This document shows, one piece after another, positions 23,348-35,258 of a stretch of DNA of 64,000 nucleotides. Position 1 is the stretch's first letter. Every line of letters starts with the position of its first letter. This DNA is from Guadua angustifolia. Taxonomy: Eukaryota; Streptophyta; Magnoliopsida; Poales; Poaceae. The translations under genes and the position numbers were made by a program. The stretch covers positions 54,043,326 to 54,107,325 of the forward strand of contig CM070501.1 of NCBI GenBank assembly GCA_036346375.1. Reading direction: 5' to 3'. Under the pieces are notes generated by a model. The model had not been told where the DNA came from. It worked only from the letters and a program-made list of their open reading frames with translations, and ran no database searches.

Positions 23348-26150
23348 GAAGGAATAAGGATGATGGCCCAGAGAAAATGAGTTAATCAAGTAATTCCTCT
23401 GAAAAAAGAATGGGTGAAGTCAAGTCGCGAGCCGCGACCTGGCTGCACTGCACCATCTTTTGTTACGTTGCGCAGAGTGGAAGGCTGCAGGCTCCTCGTT
23501 AATATTTATTTCCCGGCGTCTCGGCCAGTTGGCCCCATTGGACGCCGGCCTCGACCTGAGCCAGCCGAAGGCTGCGCGCGCAGCAGGGCAGGGCAGAGCG
23601 GGGCCTGAGCCTGCGTTGATGCGTGTGCTCCCTTGAAACCGCCGACGATATACTATTGGCGCGTGTGCCTCTCGCACGTGCAGACATACGGGGGCGGCGC
23701 CCACCGGCGGGTATTTCGTCTTTCTTGGAATTGTCTGTGACTCTGTGTATCATTCACTTGTATGTGTCCAACGAATCCCGTGGCTTTTTATTGCTATGCT
23801 ATGCTTGCTACCCTAGCTCCTATAGCTGGCCAGCTCCCCCATCCCGGCTCCACCCCCGCTACCTGTCAACTCGATCACACCCTGCGGACCGCCGCCTCGC
23901 CAGCGTGTCTCTAACGCCGGCGAGGCCCGCCCACGAATATGCTAATTCGAGGCCTGCCCTACCCTGCCCGTCTCTATGTATAATTCCAAAAATATACTAA
24001 TTAAGGAAAAATAATATATATATATATATTTACTATTATGTAATAAAAGTTAATAACATATTTTTTATGTACACTAAGAAAATATAGAATATATTAAAAA
24101 TTCTCTAAGAAAAAGAAAATATTTTGACTCTTTATTTAGTGGACCTCTCAGAATAGAGAGATTAAAAGGGTGATACATGGACATGTGTTTATTCGACCAG
24201 ATCGGTGTAAGCAACGTGATGTGCATTAAAAGAAATATTGAAAGAAAAAAGACAAGCATGGCAATAATAAAATTAAGAGATGGTGATATAAATGGAAAAT
24301 GTTATGTTATGCTTTGATTAATGTTTTTCTATGAGAGTATTTGGGAAGAAAGTTATGGTCATATGTGACAAGTGCTGGGAACAAAATGAGTATATTCTCT
24401 CCTATAATATATAATATTAAAATATCACAAATTAAGTTCTACATCGATCTATTTTTAAAAGAGCAAAACCATATATATATATATGTATTACCAATTCATT
24501 TAAACGTGTTTTAAGGATGATACATACACAAGTGTATGAGCCACCTTGCTAGTTTTTCTTTAACACCACCAACAAGAAATATTATTTATGATAAATCTAC
24601 TAATATCAATTTTGTTCAGTCGATTTTGGTGCATATTACTGGCGAAATTTATAAAAGCTTGACAACACGCGTTTTAGCTAAAACGCAAACTATTTTATGG
24701 ACGGAGCGAATTGGTACCAGTAAAATTAAATCAAACACGATAAACAACCGGAGCAGGTTTGGGAATAGAATACGCTCTCGTCGAGTCGTATCGACGCAAA
24801 AGATTGTCGCCCAAAATGTGATTGAACTCAGGCAAGCAAGGCCTAGTTGTCTAGAGTTGGTAGCCTAGAGCATGAGCATGCATAGGCCCAAAACCGGACC
24901 AATTTTTTCTCAGGCACAACAAGACACAGCGTGAAAGCTAAAAATCGTGCCTGATTGGATAGCAGGCACATGAGGCAGATCCAGCCCCCTCGTCTCTCTT
25001 AACGGTCTAACTCTTATGTGCTGTCTCCCATTTTGCTACTAGTTTAGTAGTACTTCCAATCGAGAAAACACAACCAGTTTCACATCACAGCCCACGAACA
25101 CGCGCGAGGTGCCACTTTTTCGTGAAAGAAACGCTAGCACATCACAACGCGAGCTAAGCTGGTTTTAAAAGTAAAAGAAACGGTTTGACCCGCTGTAAAG
25201 CAGAGGAATTAAAATTGAACAGATGATGATCGGAATGACGGAACAGAACTGCAAATTTTCCCTGCGGCTGCTTTGACCTTTTTAATGTTTATGTATCCAA
25301 GCCGCCACTCTAGAACGTCCGACTGATTTCACTTGTAGAAGAAGAAGAAGAAGAAGGTTCGACTGGTTTCAGTTCCACATGTACGAAAGAACATTCTACA
25401 CCGGTCGTCAAAGTCAAGGAAGGCAATCCGATCCGGCAGCTAAAAAATGTGAATGCCCTTTTAGGATACACTAAATTGAATTTAGGGAGATACTAGCGCG
25501 TGTTCATCCCATCGGACGCCTCTTACAACACTTTTTCTACGCGTGCAATATTTTTTTTCGATGCGTGCAATAATTTTTTTTGAACGCTTACAACATCTGT
25601 TTACTGTAGCGAATTTCACTGTTTGTTGAAGAAAAATATTGCACGCGTTGGTAAGAAATGTTGCGCGCGCATAAAAAAATATTGCAGTGTATTCGAAAAT
25701 TTCGGACGTTCGGACACAAGTCATTAGGTTGAATTTATGGATGTTTATTCTAATGCATCGTGAAATCACTTAAAATTAGACGTCCTTAAAATTCACACGT
25801 ACATTTCTGCGCATCTTTGTCCTGTCGCGCGAGCATTTCAATTCAAAGACCGCCACCACCTGCAGAGTTCGCCGTCCATCCGCCCATCCCTGTCGCCACC
25901 AACCTGGGATTCCCGTTTCCCATTCCGTGAAATTCCTATCCACAAGCGCACACAAGGCTATACTCCCCCGTGCCTGTGCGCCTCCTTTCCCCGGCCGCGC
26001 GCATCGTTTCTTCCACCGCGCGCGCGCGCGGCAGCCATCAGCCAATCCGCCGAACCGAAAAAGGCCGCCGCCTTTCGTTTTCCCAGCCAGCCTTTGACCA
26101 CCAATTCCCACTCCAACCTCCCCCCCTTCCCTTCGACCCCCTCCTCAACC
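23348..26150. other. Intergenic DNA between the hAT element and CYP710A
   Basis: No gene supported. GC-rich patch at 23420-23960 with only shadow frames. TTTTATGGACGGAGCG at 24692-24707 resembles one end of a Stowaway MITE. (GAA)n at 25338-25356. TTGCA/GCGTGCAA-rich words at 25490-25680 suggest a degraded MITE. (CG)n at 26019-26034, then CT-rich promoter-proximal sequence. Confidence 0.4.
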
Positions 26151-26153
26151 TTG

Positions 26154-26163
26154 GCATAAATAT
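26154..26163 (+). promoter_or_regulatory. Candidate TATA box of CYP710A
   Basis: GCATAAATAT lies 126 bp before the start codon, inside a C/T-rich promoter. This is a reasonable spacing for a leader of about 90-100 nt. Confidence 0.5.
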
Positions 26164-26288
26164 GCCTTCTTTGGGAGACCAATACGAATGCTCCTAGTTG
26201 TAGGGTACAGGTTAGGTAGAGGAGGAGGAGAGCTTCAGCCTTGAGCTCCCAGCTGCGAGTCTAAGGGAACCAGCGGTGAGCGGGCGCA

Positions 26289-27818
26289 ATGGTGGAGTTG
26301 CTGTCTGCCGGTTTCTTGGACCTGCGGGCGGCGGCGCCGTTCGTGGTGGCGGTGGTGGCTTTCTACTTCCTGGTCGAGCAGCTGTCCTACCACCGCAAGA
26401 AGGGGCCCCTGCCCGGCCCGCCGCTCGTCGTGCCGTTCCTCGGCAGCGTCGCGCACATGTTGCGCGACCCGACCGGGTTCTGGGACGCGCAGGCGGCGCG
26501 GGCAAGGGAATCCGGCGCCGGGCTCGCGGCCGACTTCCTGATCGGCCGGTTCATCGTCTTCATCCGCGACTCCGAGCTGTCCCACCGCGTCTTCGCCAAC
26601 GTCCGCCCCGATGCCTTCCACCTCGTCGGTCATCCCTTCGGCAAGAAGCTCTTCGGCGACCACAACCTCATCTACATGTTCGGCGAGGACCACAAGGACC
26701 TGCGCCGCCGGATCGCGCCAAACTTCACGCCGCGCGCGCTCTCCACCTACGCCTACCTCCAGCAGCGCGTCATCCTCGCCCACCTCCGGAGGTGGCTCGA
26801 CCGGAGCGCAGCCACCGGCAAGGCCATGCCGATACGGGTGCCCTGCCGCGACATGAACCTCGAGACCTCGCAGACAGTGTTCGCGGGGCCGTACCTTACC
26901 AAGGAGGTGAGGGAGAGGTTCGAGAGGGATTACAACCTCTTCAATTTCGGCCTCATGGCGATGCCCGTCGACCTGCCCGGGTTCGCGTTCCGGCGCGCGA
27001 GGCTGGCCGTGGCGCGTCTGGTGCGCACGCTCGGGGAGTGCGCGCGGGAGAGCAAGGCGCGCATGCGCGCCGGCGGCGAGCCGGAGTGCCTCGTGGACTA
27101 CTGGATGCAGGAGACGGTCTGGGAGATCGACGAGGCGGTGGCGGCGGGACGGCTGCCTCCGGCGCACATCGAGGACGAGAAGCTTGGGGGCTTCCTGTTC
27201 GACTTCCTCTTCGCCGCCCAGGACGCGTCCACCTCCTCCCTCTGCTGGGCCGTCTCCGCCCTCGGCTCTCACCCGGACGTGCTCGCCCGCGTGCGCGCCG
27301 AGGTGGCCGCGCTCTGGTCGCCGGAGTCCGGCGAGCCTATCACCGCCGAGAAGATCTCGGAGATGAAGTACACCCAGGCGGTGGCGCGCGAGGTGATCCG
27401 GCACCGGCCCCCGGCGACGCTGGTGCCGCACGTCGCCGGCGAGCCGTTCCAGCTGACGGAGTGGTACACGGTCCCCAAGGGTGCCATCGTGTTCCCGTCG
27501 GTGTACGAGTCGTCGTTCCAGGGCTTCTCCGAGCCGGACGTGTTCGACCCGGAGCGCTTCTTCTCTGAGGCGCGCAGGGAGGACATTGTGTACAAGCGCA
27601 ACTTCCTGGCCTTCGGCGCCGGCGCGCACCAGTGCGTCGGGCAGCGCTACGCCATCAACCACCTGGTGCTGTTCATGGCGCTGTTCGTGTCCGTCGCCGA
27701 CTTCCGGCGGGACAGGACGGAGGGGTGCGACGAGCCCGTGTACATGCCAACCATCGTGCCCAGAGACGGCTGCGCCGTGTACCTGAAGCAGCGCTGCGCC
27801 AAGTTCCCATCGTTCTGA
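26289..27818 (+). CDS. CYP710A: Cytochrome P450 CYP710A, sterol C-22 desaturase
   Basis: A single uninterrupted frame of 509 residues, the normal length for the family, with no intron needed. The N-terminal membrane anchor (about residues 10-28) is followed by the proline hinge GPLPGPPLVVPFLG. The I-helix reads FAAQDASTSS (308-317), the K-helix ExxR is E368-VI-R371, and the heme loop is FGAGAHQCVG (442-451) with Cys449 as iron ligand. CYP710A enzymes in the ER introduce the C-22 double bond that turns beta-sitosterol into stigmasterol; they are the plant counterparts of fungal CYP61. The ATG at 26289 is chosen because it gives the hydrophobic anchor directly. No defect is visible, and codon use is strongly GC-ended as in many grass genes. 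The neighbourhood holds only transposons, so regulation cannot be inferred beyond the proximal TATA candidate. Confidence 0.95.
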   Translation: MVELLSAGFLDLRAAAPFVVAVVAFYFLVEQLSYHRKKGPLPGPPLVVPFLGSVAHMLRDPTGFWDAQAARARESGAGLAADFLIGRFIVFIRDSELSHRVFANVRPDAFHLVGHPFGKKLFGDHNLIYMFGEDHKDLRRRIAPNFTPRALSTYAYLQQRVILAHLRRWLDRSAATGKAMPIRVPCRDMNLETSQTVFAGPYLTKEVRERFERDYNLFNFGLMAMPVDLPGFAFRRARLAVARLVRTLGECARESKARMRAGGEPECLVDYWMQETVWEIDEAVAAGRLPPAHIEDEKLGGFLFDFLFAAQDASTSSLCWAVSALGSHPDVLARVRAEVAALWSPESGEPITAEKISEMKYTQAVAREVIRHRPPATLVPHVAGEPFQLTEWYTVPKGAIVFPSVYESSFQGFSEPDVFDPERFFSEARREDIVYKRNFLAFGAGAHQCVGQRYAINHLVLFMALFVSVADFRRDRTEGCDEPVYMPTIVPRDGCAVYLKQRCAKFPSF

Positions 27819-28640
27819 GTTGGTTCTTCTTGTCCTCTTGCCTCTCTCGGTTTCCTCCTCGGCTCCTCTCCCATTTCCATTTCCTTTCTTGTTTTCTTTT
27901 CTTCATCTGGTCGGAATCGGATAGCTGTGGTGCTTGATGATTTGTAGGCGCTGGTGTTTGTTGTCTAGCGGAGGGTGGTCCATTCGTCAATTATTTTGTT
28001 CGTGATTTGGTTCGGTTCGGTTGGGTTGGGTCTCTGCCAGACGAGGAAGGCGAGATATGAACAGTACAACTGAGTTTGGTGACTGCATGTGTGATGGTTG
28101 GCGCGTCTCAAAATTGCTCATATTTGCAATGAAATTTGCTCGATTGTGTTGGCAACAAAATACGATTGCTTACTCCGCTCCGCTCACGTTCGTCTTCCTG
28201 TTTGGATTCGCTATACATCAGTCACATATGTTTTCTATCTAAGAAGTGCTTCTATGCTTTTTTTTTAACTGTTGCATAAATATTAAAGCATGAATGAAGG
28301 GTAGAGAGTGATTACTTACCCTTTCGCTTGCTTTAAAATTTATGTAATTTGTATTGGGAGGAAAAGTATTGAAGCATTGTTCTTTCTTTTTTGCGATTTT
28401 AGTCTAATTTGGATTTGCTACGAGATTCGCGTGCTATCAACCCATTCCCCAACTCTAGCCATTGCTAAGCGTAGGTACAGGAGGAGGCGACGAGACGCAA
28501 TGGATTGGAGCTGCGGCGCTAGGGTTTGAGAGAGGTGTGCTATGTGTAAGCGAAGATTGAATATACAACAGGGAATGGAGCCAACGTGGATGTTTAGAGA
28601 TAGATTCAATGGGTCAAAATATATATAACTCTCCATTGTT
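27819..28640. other. 3' flank of CYP710A and intergenic DNA
   Basis: Pyrimidine-rich 3' untranslated sequence follows the stop codon (27820-27910). The poly(A) site is not fixed. No further gene was seen. Confidence 0.4.
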
Positions 28641-30290
28641 AGAGAAGCACGAGAGCCATGTGTACGGTGCCACATGGAAAGAATACTGTAGTTTCTACGG
28701 TACTTGGACGGTGAGTAGCTATAATACTTTTACTATATACTCTTAACTCATTATTTTTGGAGAAGTACGGTAGCCAGTCGATCCTGTCACATGCCTCTGT
28801 TCACTGTAGAAACTACAGTGAATAGGATCAGTGATTACTATGGTACTTTTAAAAAACTTCTTAGGGTACAGCAGCTAGCGACCTCCCCGCACACGTGCCC
28901 TCTGTACACTATATAAACTATGAATAGGAATGGTGATTGCTACTGTAGTTTTTTAAAAAAATAAAAAACAATTCTAAAAATATATATAATTTTTAGATAT
29001 TAAAAAACTTTTTAGAGGTTTTTTGTTTTTTAAGGTATTTATGAAAAATATTTAGAGGTTTTTTCTTTTTTTGAAGGTATTCCCAAAAATATTTTTGTTT
29101 CTTTTTTAAGGTATTCTCAAAAAATATTTAGAGGTTTTTTTGTTTCTTTTTTTGAAGGCATTCCAAAAATATTTCTTCTCTCTGTTAAAATCTCTGCCTA
29201 TCTCAACAATTCTTTTCACCCGCAGCAACGCTCAGACCCGTTGTGCATCTAGTAACATATGATTCTCGATGATGTACGGACGGGAAGCCGAGACATGGAC
29301 ACATGGTGCCAGGCACTTGGAAAAACTACAGCACTTTCGTTTTCCAAAGAATGTAAGTTATTTTTTAAAAAAGATTTTCTTTCTCTATTAAAATTACGAC
29401 AACAATAAGGATTATAACTAGTTTGACTGATTTTAGGAGAGAATCAATTGAATGCTGTATAAACAGGTCAGAAAAAAAACTTGGATTTATTATAGCTACA
29501 ACATGCTAGCCGAAAATGGACGAAGCATTCTAGTGGGAAGAAGGAACACGATGAGATGGTCTGACCATTCCGGTCGTCTAATCTAACTGCATATGTAATC
29601 TTGGAGAGGTACGGCAGTTTGGACATCATCCTACTACGTGGCGTCAAACAATATAGTTTTATAGTGTTAAGCTACAATATTTTTATATATTTTTAAAAGC
29701 TTTTAAAAAAATTAAAAAAATCTAACTATCCCGACACGTAGCATTAAATTTTTTTATGGGAATAACTTAAAAAATTAAAGCAATATTTTTAAATTTTTTA
29801 AAGAAAATATCCTTTTTTTTATGTTTTCCCAAAAAAATTTCCTCTCTTTATTATAATATATGTCTGTTGCGGCATTCTTTCTGTCCACAACAACACGCGG
29901 GACCGCAGAGCACTTTAAAAAGCAGTACTTTTTTATTCCTTTTTTAGAGGTTTTTCCAAAAAAAAAATTCTTCTCTATGTTAAAATCTCTAACAATCTCA
30001 GCACTTCTTTCCATCCACAGCAACGCGTGATACAACATAGCACTTTAAAAATAGTACTTTTTGTTTCTTTTCTTGGAGGTTTTTCCAAAAAAAAATCTTC
30101 TCTGTGTTAAAATCTCTAACAATCTCGGCACTTCTTTCCATCCTCAGCAACGCGTGACACAATATAGCACTTTAAAAAATAGTACTTTTTGTTTCTTTTC
30201 TTGGAGGTTTTTCCAAAAAAAATTCTCTCTCTCTATTACAATCTCTATCTGTCTTGACGCTTCTTTCTGTCGATAGCAACACGCGGAGCA
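28640..30290 (+). repeat. Degenerate tandem array, units of about 115-130 bp
   Basis: The clearest units begin AGCACTTTAAAAA at 29909, 30039 and 30166 (periods 130 and 127 bp) and contain TTGGAGGTTTTTCC, AAAATCTCTAACAATCTC and CAGCAACGCG. Older units upstream share CTACTGTAGTTTT and TTTAGAGGTTTTTT words (28673, 28798, 28912, 28980-29160). No coding capacity. Confidence 0.75.
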
Positions 30291-30654
30291 GCTAGCTCAG
30301 GTACACGATTCAGCCGCAGCACCGGCCTCACATGAAGCTCAGGCCGTGAAACCTGTATATGTTGCCCCCACTCCGACAATGGATGGGCTGCAACTGCAAC
30401 TCGGCAAGGCCGGCACTAATCCAATTGGACACCCAAGACGAAGTGGCGAGTGGCGACTTTATTTCTGTGGGGTACCCCGTACCGTTTCATCTCCGTGCAT
30501 CCATGTGATCTGGAGAACGAACGCATTGTTCCTTGTGGCTTCAGCGATAAGGGCCGGTGGCTAACGCATCATGGCTTCATGAACATTTTTAAGGTTTGTA
30601 GGAATCAGGCGCCACTGTTTAATACTAAACTACTAACAAGATTGGCCAATGCTT
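30291..30654. other. GC-moderate DNA ahead of a LINE fragment
   Basis: Short open frames at 30346-30656 (+) have no recognised domain. The stretch could be decayed LINE ORF2, because reverse transcriptase sequence follows directly. Confidence 0.35.
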
Positions 30655-30790
30655 AGAAGTAATAACGTGAGTGCGCCAATAATCCTGCAATACGCGGACG
30701 ACACCCTGATTATTACGAAAGGAGATGTAGAACAGGTGAGGAAGCTCAAAAGAATCCTTGATGCGTTTGCATTGACAACAGGGCTCGACC
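30655..30790 (+). pseudogene. LINE reverse transcriptase fragment
   Basis: One frame reads NNVSAPIILQYADDTLII, then GDVEQVRKLKRILDAFALTTG, the YADD active-site block and following helix of plant non-LTR reverse transcriptases. It is on the opposite strand to, and different in sequence from, the LINE at 20735-22290, so it is a separate insertion. Similarity stops abruptly near 30790. Confidence 0.82.
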
Positions 30791-31379
30791 ACTGGAGAAT
30801 GGGTGGATGAGGCCGCGTAGTTAAATCTCCGCATTAGGCATGACCGCATGAGGTTCTACCGCCTCTGTCCGCGGGATATAAGGCTTGATTTTGCTTGAGC
30901 TTTATAACGTCTAGGTAGGGGTCCCACCTCTTGTTTTTCTTCAACAAAAGAAATCCTAAAGCCCTGGTAGGACACTCCCAAGTAGACATGGGTATCGGGT
31001 CTGGCTTTTTAGGGCCAGTCCGTAGCATTAGAGACACAGTGTACATAGCATAGCTTGGCACGCTCGGGAACAAGCCGGGCCTGGTTGTTTGGGCAATGCC
31101 GAGCTTGGCAAGAGGATGGCACAGCACAACACAGCATGGAAAGAAGTGCCGGCCTAGGCCATCACGGCACACTACAGGAGATGCTAGGCACGTAACAATA
31201 CATAAGTAGAACAGAGGCCCTACCATGGGCCCGCAGCCATCGACATCATCAACGCCACTAGGAGAGAGGGAGAAGCTAGAGGGGGCGAGCTGAATGGGGA
31301 GCCAGAGGGGCGAGACAAAGGGGTTGAGGTGGAGGCAAGGATGAAGGGGTGAGGCAGAGGAGGCAGAGGGGGGTGGAGA
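30791..31379. other. Intergenic DNA
   Basis: No gene supported. The 185-codon minus-strand frame (30834-31391) is low-complexity and has no motif. Confidence 0.35.
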
Positions 31380-31612
31380 GCTGGCGTGCACTAAAAGAAG
31401 AAGAGGAGGTCAATTCGATTGGGAAGAAGGGGAAAGAAAGAGGAATGAGAGGAAGAAGGAGGAAGAAGAAAGAGAAGAAAAGTAAGGCAGGCTCGAGCCC
31501 AGCAAGAAAAAGGGAAAAAATAAAAAAGGAAAAATGAAAAAGGGTTGGAAAAGAAATAAAGAAGGGAAAGAAAAGAAAAGGAAGAAAAGAAAAGAGAAAA
31601 GGGGGCAAAGTT
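31380..31612 (+). repeat. Long homopurine (GAA/GGA/AAG) tract
   Basis: About 230 bp almost entirely A and G on the plus strand. It yields Lys/Glu frames on one strand and Phe/Ser/Leu frames on the other that are compositional artefacts. Confidence 0.85.
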
Positions 31613-31800
31613 AGGTTTCCAAACCCAATTTATGTTCACATGCAGTCAAGGAGTTGACTACGATGGATTTATGCATTTTCAGGGTAGAGAGATTGAGAGA
31701 AACAGGAGGAGAGAGAGAAAGCTAAGAGATTGAATTGAAAGAGAAAGTGGAAGCGACGTGACAATTGAGAGATTGAGAGACAACAAGAGAGATCAAAAGG

Positions 31801-32222
31801 CAAGTGAACATCATTGGTCACTTTCCTAGTTTCATTGCACGTTCACACACATCTCACCCAGCACTTAATTTGCAGTTATTAAACGGAGCATTATTCGTTC
31901 CCCACGAATGCTTCATTTTAAATTTAGTGGCATTATTAGGAGTAGTTGAAGAATCACCAACATATTTATCCCGTGCTATTGCAGTTGGCACAGATGTACT
32001 TATGATTTCGGTGTCCACTGTCTCGTCAGAAGCCACTTTTAGTTTAGTGGAAACGATACTTGAGCCAAAGAGGTCGTCTCACACGCCTGAGATGGTTGAG
32101 GCAATCACATGCCTCAAAAACTAGGAGTGTGCAGATGAGATAACACAACATCAGACCGAGGATCCGAAGTTCGCGGAGGTGTTAGCCGACTTTGACCATC
32201 TCGACCTAACTTGTCTATGTAT
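31801..32222 (+). pseudogene. hAT transposase C-terminal dimerisation domain relic
   Basis: The frame from 31804 includes PTYLSRAIAVGTDVLMISVSTVSSEATFSL, here split as PTYLSRAIAV and ISVSTVSSEATFSL, then MVEAITCLKN. After a stop, ECADEITQHQTEDPKF continues in the same frame. STVSSExxFSL and the MVEAxxCxK block are hallmarks of the hAT dimerisation region. No N-terminal transposase sequence lies upstream, so this is a 3' fragment. Confidence 0.85.
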
Positions 32223-32867
32223 ATATATGTAGTTATTGTACTCTTTTCCTTATTAGGACCTCATTCTAAGGTGTAGGATTTTTTAATGAGACAATGTTTG
32301 GGCTCATCAAAGGCGAGGTGGGCCAGCATGGTACAGCACTGTCTAGGCCTGTGACCCGCCTTGCCTAGCTCGGCACAATGCCACGTCTACTCCTAGCAAG
32401 AAAATTTGCTTGATATTTAGGGCACTCCTAATGCATGGTTTCTATAGTCATCTAAAAACATTTACATTATCAATAAATAATACTAAATACTACATCTCCA
32501 ACTCTTTTTATCTTTAGCATAAATACACAGAGAACACCAAATAAATATCATGCAAGATATAGAATGAAGTTGGATACAACTCTCTTCCTTCCAATTCATG
32601 TTTTTGCTGTATTTTTCTTTGATTTGTGTCCTAAGTTCTTATGCAAGAAATAGCTCCGGCATCATCAGATCACGAACCAAACACAACTCCGGTCTCCGGC
32701 ACTGTCCCGGCAGTGACCTGGCCAAGCAGATGGACGCCAGGACGCAACCCAAACAAAGCCCTTACCTCATGCCATGTTAGCTTTTCGGTGAGGTGGGGGA
32801 GAGACGAGGAATCCTATCTCTCTGCAAACTCCAAAGTCATTCTCTATCGTTTAGGTACAAATTTTAG
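32223..32867. other. Intergenic DNA
   Basis: No gene or element boundary recognised. Confidence 0.35.
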
Positions 32868-33157
32868 TACTTCTTTCGTCCATTCAGTTTTATAAGGTTT
32901 ATTTTTTTAATGATTTTATACATAAATATAAAACTTGTGTATAGATTTAATAAGACCTTTTCTTCTATATCTTTATTTATTCTCTCTTAATTATATATAT
33001 TTATTCATTATCACCCATACAAAGTATATCTTTCATCTTTCAAGACAATTAAGTGGGAGCATCTAAGTCATTTTCTCCCATACCTTCTCAATTTCAACAT
33101 AATTGTAATCCTTGTGTAAAGTCAAAGTATGCCTTATAAAAATGAACAGAGGGAGTA
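32868..33157. mobile_element. Stowaway-type (Tc1/mariner) MITE
   Basis: The left terminus TACTTCTTTCGTCCATTCAG and the complement of the right terminus (TACTCCCTCTGTTCATTTTT) form the grass Stowaway signature CTCCCTCCGTTC, and the element sits between TA dinucleotides. The interior continues the inverted match (TTTTATAAGG and CCTTATAAAA). About 286 bp, no coding capacity. Confidence 0.88.
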
Positions 33158-34977
33158 ATAAGTTACAGTATTAAACAATTGAAGTAATTGTATCTAAAAT
33201 CTCGCATAATCATTTTCTTCTCTAATAACAAGCTCATTGTCAAGCTATGGAAATGTCCTCAGGAACTCCTAATTACGTTGACGACCACGTAATGGTGGCT
33301 GAAATACCCGACTGGTAGGCCGTGTAAGAACCGTACGTGAAGATTTGTTTCGGCAGACCTGTCAGGCACTGCTTTATTGTTGGTTCTACTGAAAAGGGAG
33401 GAGAACAAATGAACTGTATAGTGCGTGACCTGCTTGCTCTTTCTCTAAATAGTACATATTGAATTGTAGTATTTTTCTTCTTTCAAAAAAAAAATTGTAG
33501 TATTTTTCTCTAAATAGTACATATTGAATTGTTCGAGCTCGCAAGACAAGTAAATTGTTGGAGCTTAAGTATTTTTTAATATTGAAAAATAGTATATATT
33601 AAATTGTTTATTGTTGTTGCGCTTACTCGAATCGAGCTCAAGACTAGATACAAGCTGGAACCCTAACTCAAACTCAGCTCGAGCTTTTACTGAGCTCAAA
33701 TCTAGGTGGTCAGGCTCATTCGGACTCGACTCATTTAAAGACCTAGTTGCAAAGTTGCTCTATAACTTCCTTTTGCATTCATCGATCGATCTAGTCTTCT
33801 AACCAACCATCAGATCGAATATACATGGATGTAGGCATGTAGCTATAACACCATTGTAGTTTCTAATCGAGTGTCACCAAAATGCCTTTTATAACTAATC
33901 CAGCTGACCATGGTCTCGACCGAGCCTATCGTGTGGGAGTGCCTGTGGAGGGTGTTGGATAATTAAGGAGTGGGAGGTGTTTCTGTATATTACCTTTTGA
34001 AAGTTGTATAAATATAAATAAAAGGTAGATTACGATTACTTATCCATTTATTTGTTTCAAAATTTGTACAACGTATATGAGAGGGTGATGTATAGAAATA
34101 CTATCCACAAATATTTGTTAACAAATGAAGCGACGAGAAATGATAGGTGCGTACCCACGAACGGTATTAATGTGAGCACCATGAATAAGAGTTGTTATAC
34201 GACGCAGAAGGCGTATGCGCGTACCCATATCTACCCCGCGGCGGCGAGCTGGGCCAAGTTGTGTGACGGTGTGAGCGGGTCGGTCATCGACCGTACCAAC
34301 CCGGCCCCATCCCATCCCATTCCCACCGCACGTACAACATTAGTACGCACCACGTCCCCGAAGTGGTTGCACGGTACGGGCCCCTGACTTCCTTTGCGTA
34401 CACGCACGATCGATTGTTCGCACGCACGCAGACGCAGTCATGCCCTTCACGTATTGCGTGAATGAACGCAGGAACGCATGCGACGTCGTCAGGCGTCACG
34501 CCAACATATCCAACGCGTACGCACGCCCACCCACATATGACACATCTAAGTCGTTGTCCGGCCGGCTCCAAAGGCGACGCGCGGCCTGCCGAGCGAAAAC
34601 GTCGCGGCGCGGTGCCGTTTGGTCGGCTCGGCTCTGCTCTTGCCGCGTGCGCCACCGCCACCAAAACGTGAAATACCTCGCGCGGTACGTGTCCGCGCGC
34701 GCGAGCCGAGCCCCCGGATCAGCACGTTTGGAGTACTGTGGACGAGATCGATCGGTCGAAGCACGCATCACCGCAAGAAGCAAGGCTCGCTGCAGCTGAT
34801 AGGCGTACGTAGGAAATGAGCAAATCAGCAATTTGGCCGGCTTGTCGAGTCACCTCAGCTTGCCTGTAGTTCTGGATTACGTCTCAGGTGATAGGCCCAT
34901 CCATGCATGTACTGCCCCATCCCAGCAGGTAGTTTCTTCATCGTGAAACATCTTTTCCTCGATCCGTACGGCGACAT
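33158..34977. other. Intergenic DNA, partly GC-rich
   Basis: Contains a 65-bp local duplication (CTCTAAATAGTACATATTG at 33442 and 33507). The GC-rich, CG-containing stretch 34200-34800 gives many overlapping frames on both strands, none with a recognisable domain. Confidence 0.4.
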
Positions 34978-34980
34978 TTA

Positions 34981-35255
34981 GAGGCTGTTTGGTTATCTGG
35001 TTTCATATTGTTAGATTCGTGGAAGCTAGAGAATCAGTGTTTCGTTGCTCGTTATATTGCGTGAGCCTACACTCACGTATGCAAGATAGCTATTTGGTTG
35101 CCTGCGCGTGGTGCGGAGCTAGACCAGCATGATGCACAAAGCACTTGCAGTCAGGCTCATGGGAAACGAGCTCCATGACCGCTTCCCCAGAGCCAGACTG
35201 AGGCAGTGCAGGCTCCCGCAGCCAGGCTCGTGTGAGACGGCAACCAAACAGTCTC
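34981..35255. mobile_element. Tourist-like (PIF/Harbinger) MITE with TTA target duplication
   Basis: The termini GAGGCTGTTTGGTT and the complement of AACCAAACAGTCTC form a near-perfect inverted pair. TTA flanks both sides (34978-34980 and 35256-35258), as expected for PIF/Harbinger insertion. Length 275 bp. Confidence 0.88.
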
Positions 35256-35258
35256 TTA

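Noticed and set aside
24560..24707. Stowaway MITE
   Set aside because: Only one terminus (TTTTATGGACGGAGCG) is recognisable; the opposite end and TA duplication were not found.
26276..27568. 430-codon plus-strand frame overlapping CYP710A
   Set aside because: Other-frame shadow of the P450; alanine/arginine-rich and without motifs.
26235..27662. 475-codon minus-strand open frame over the P450 gene
   Set aside because: Antisense shadow caused by GC-ended codons; Arg/Glu/His-rich composition and no domain, while the plus strand carries all P450 motifs.
34284..34831. Cluster of overlapping Arg-rich frames on both strands
   Set aside because: GC/CG-rich composition opens all frames; no motif or splice-consistent model.
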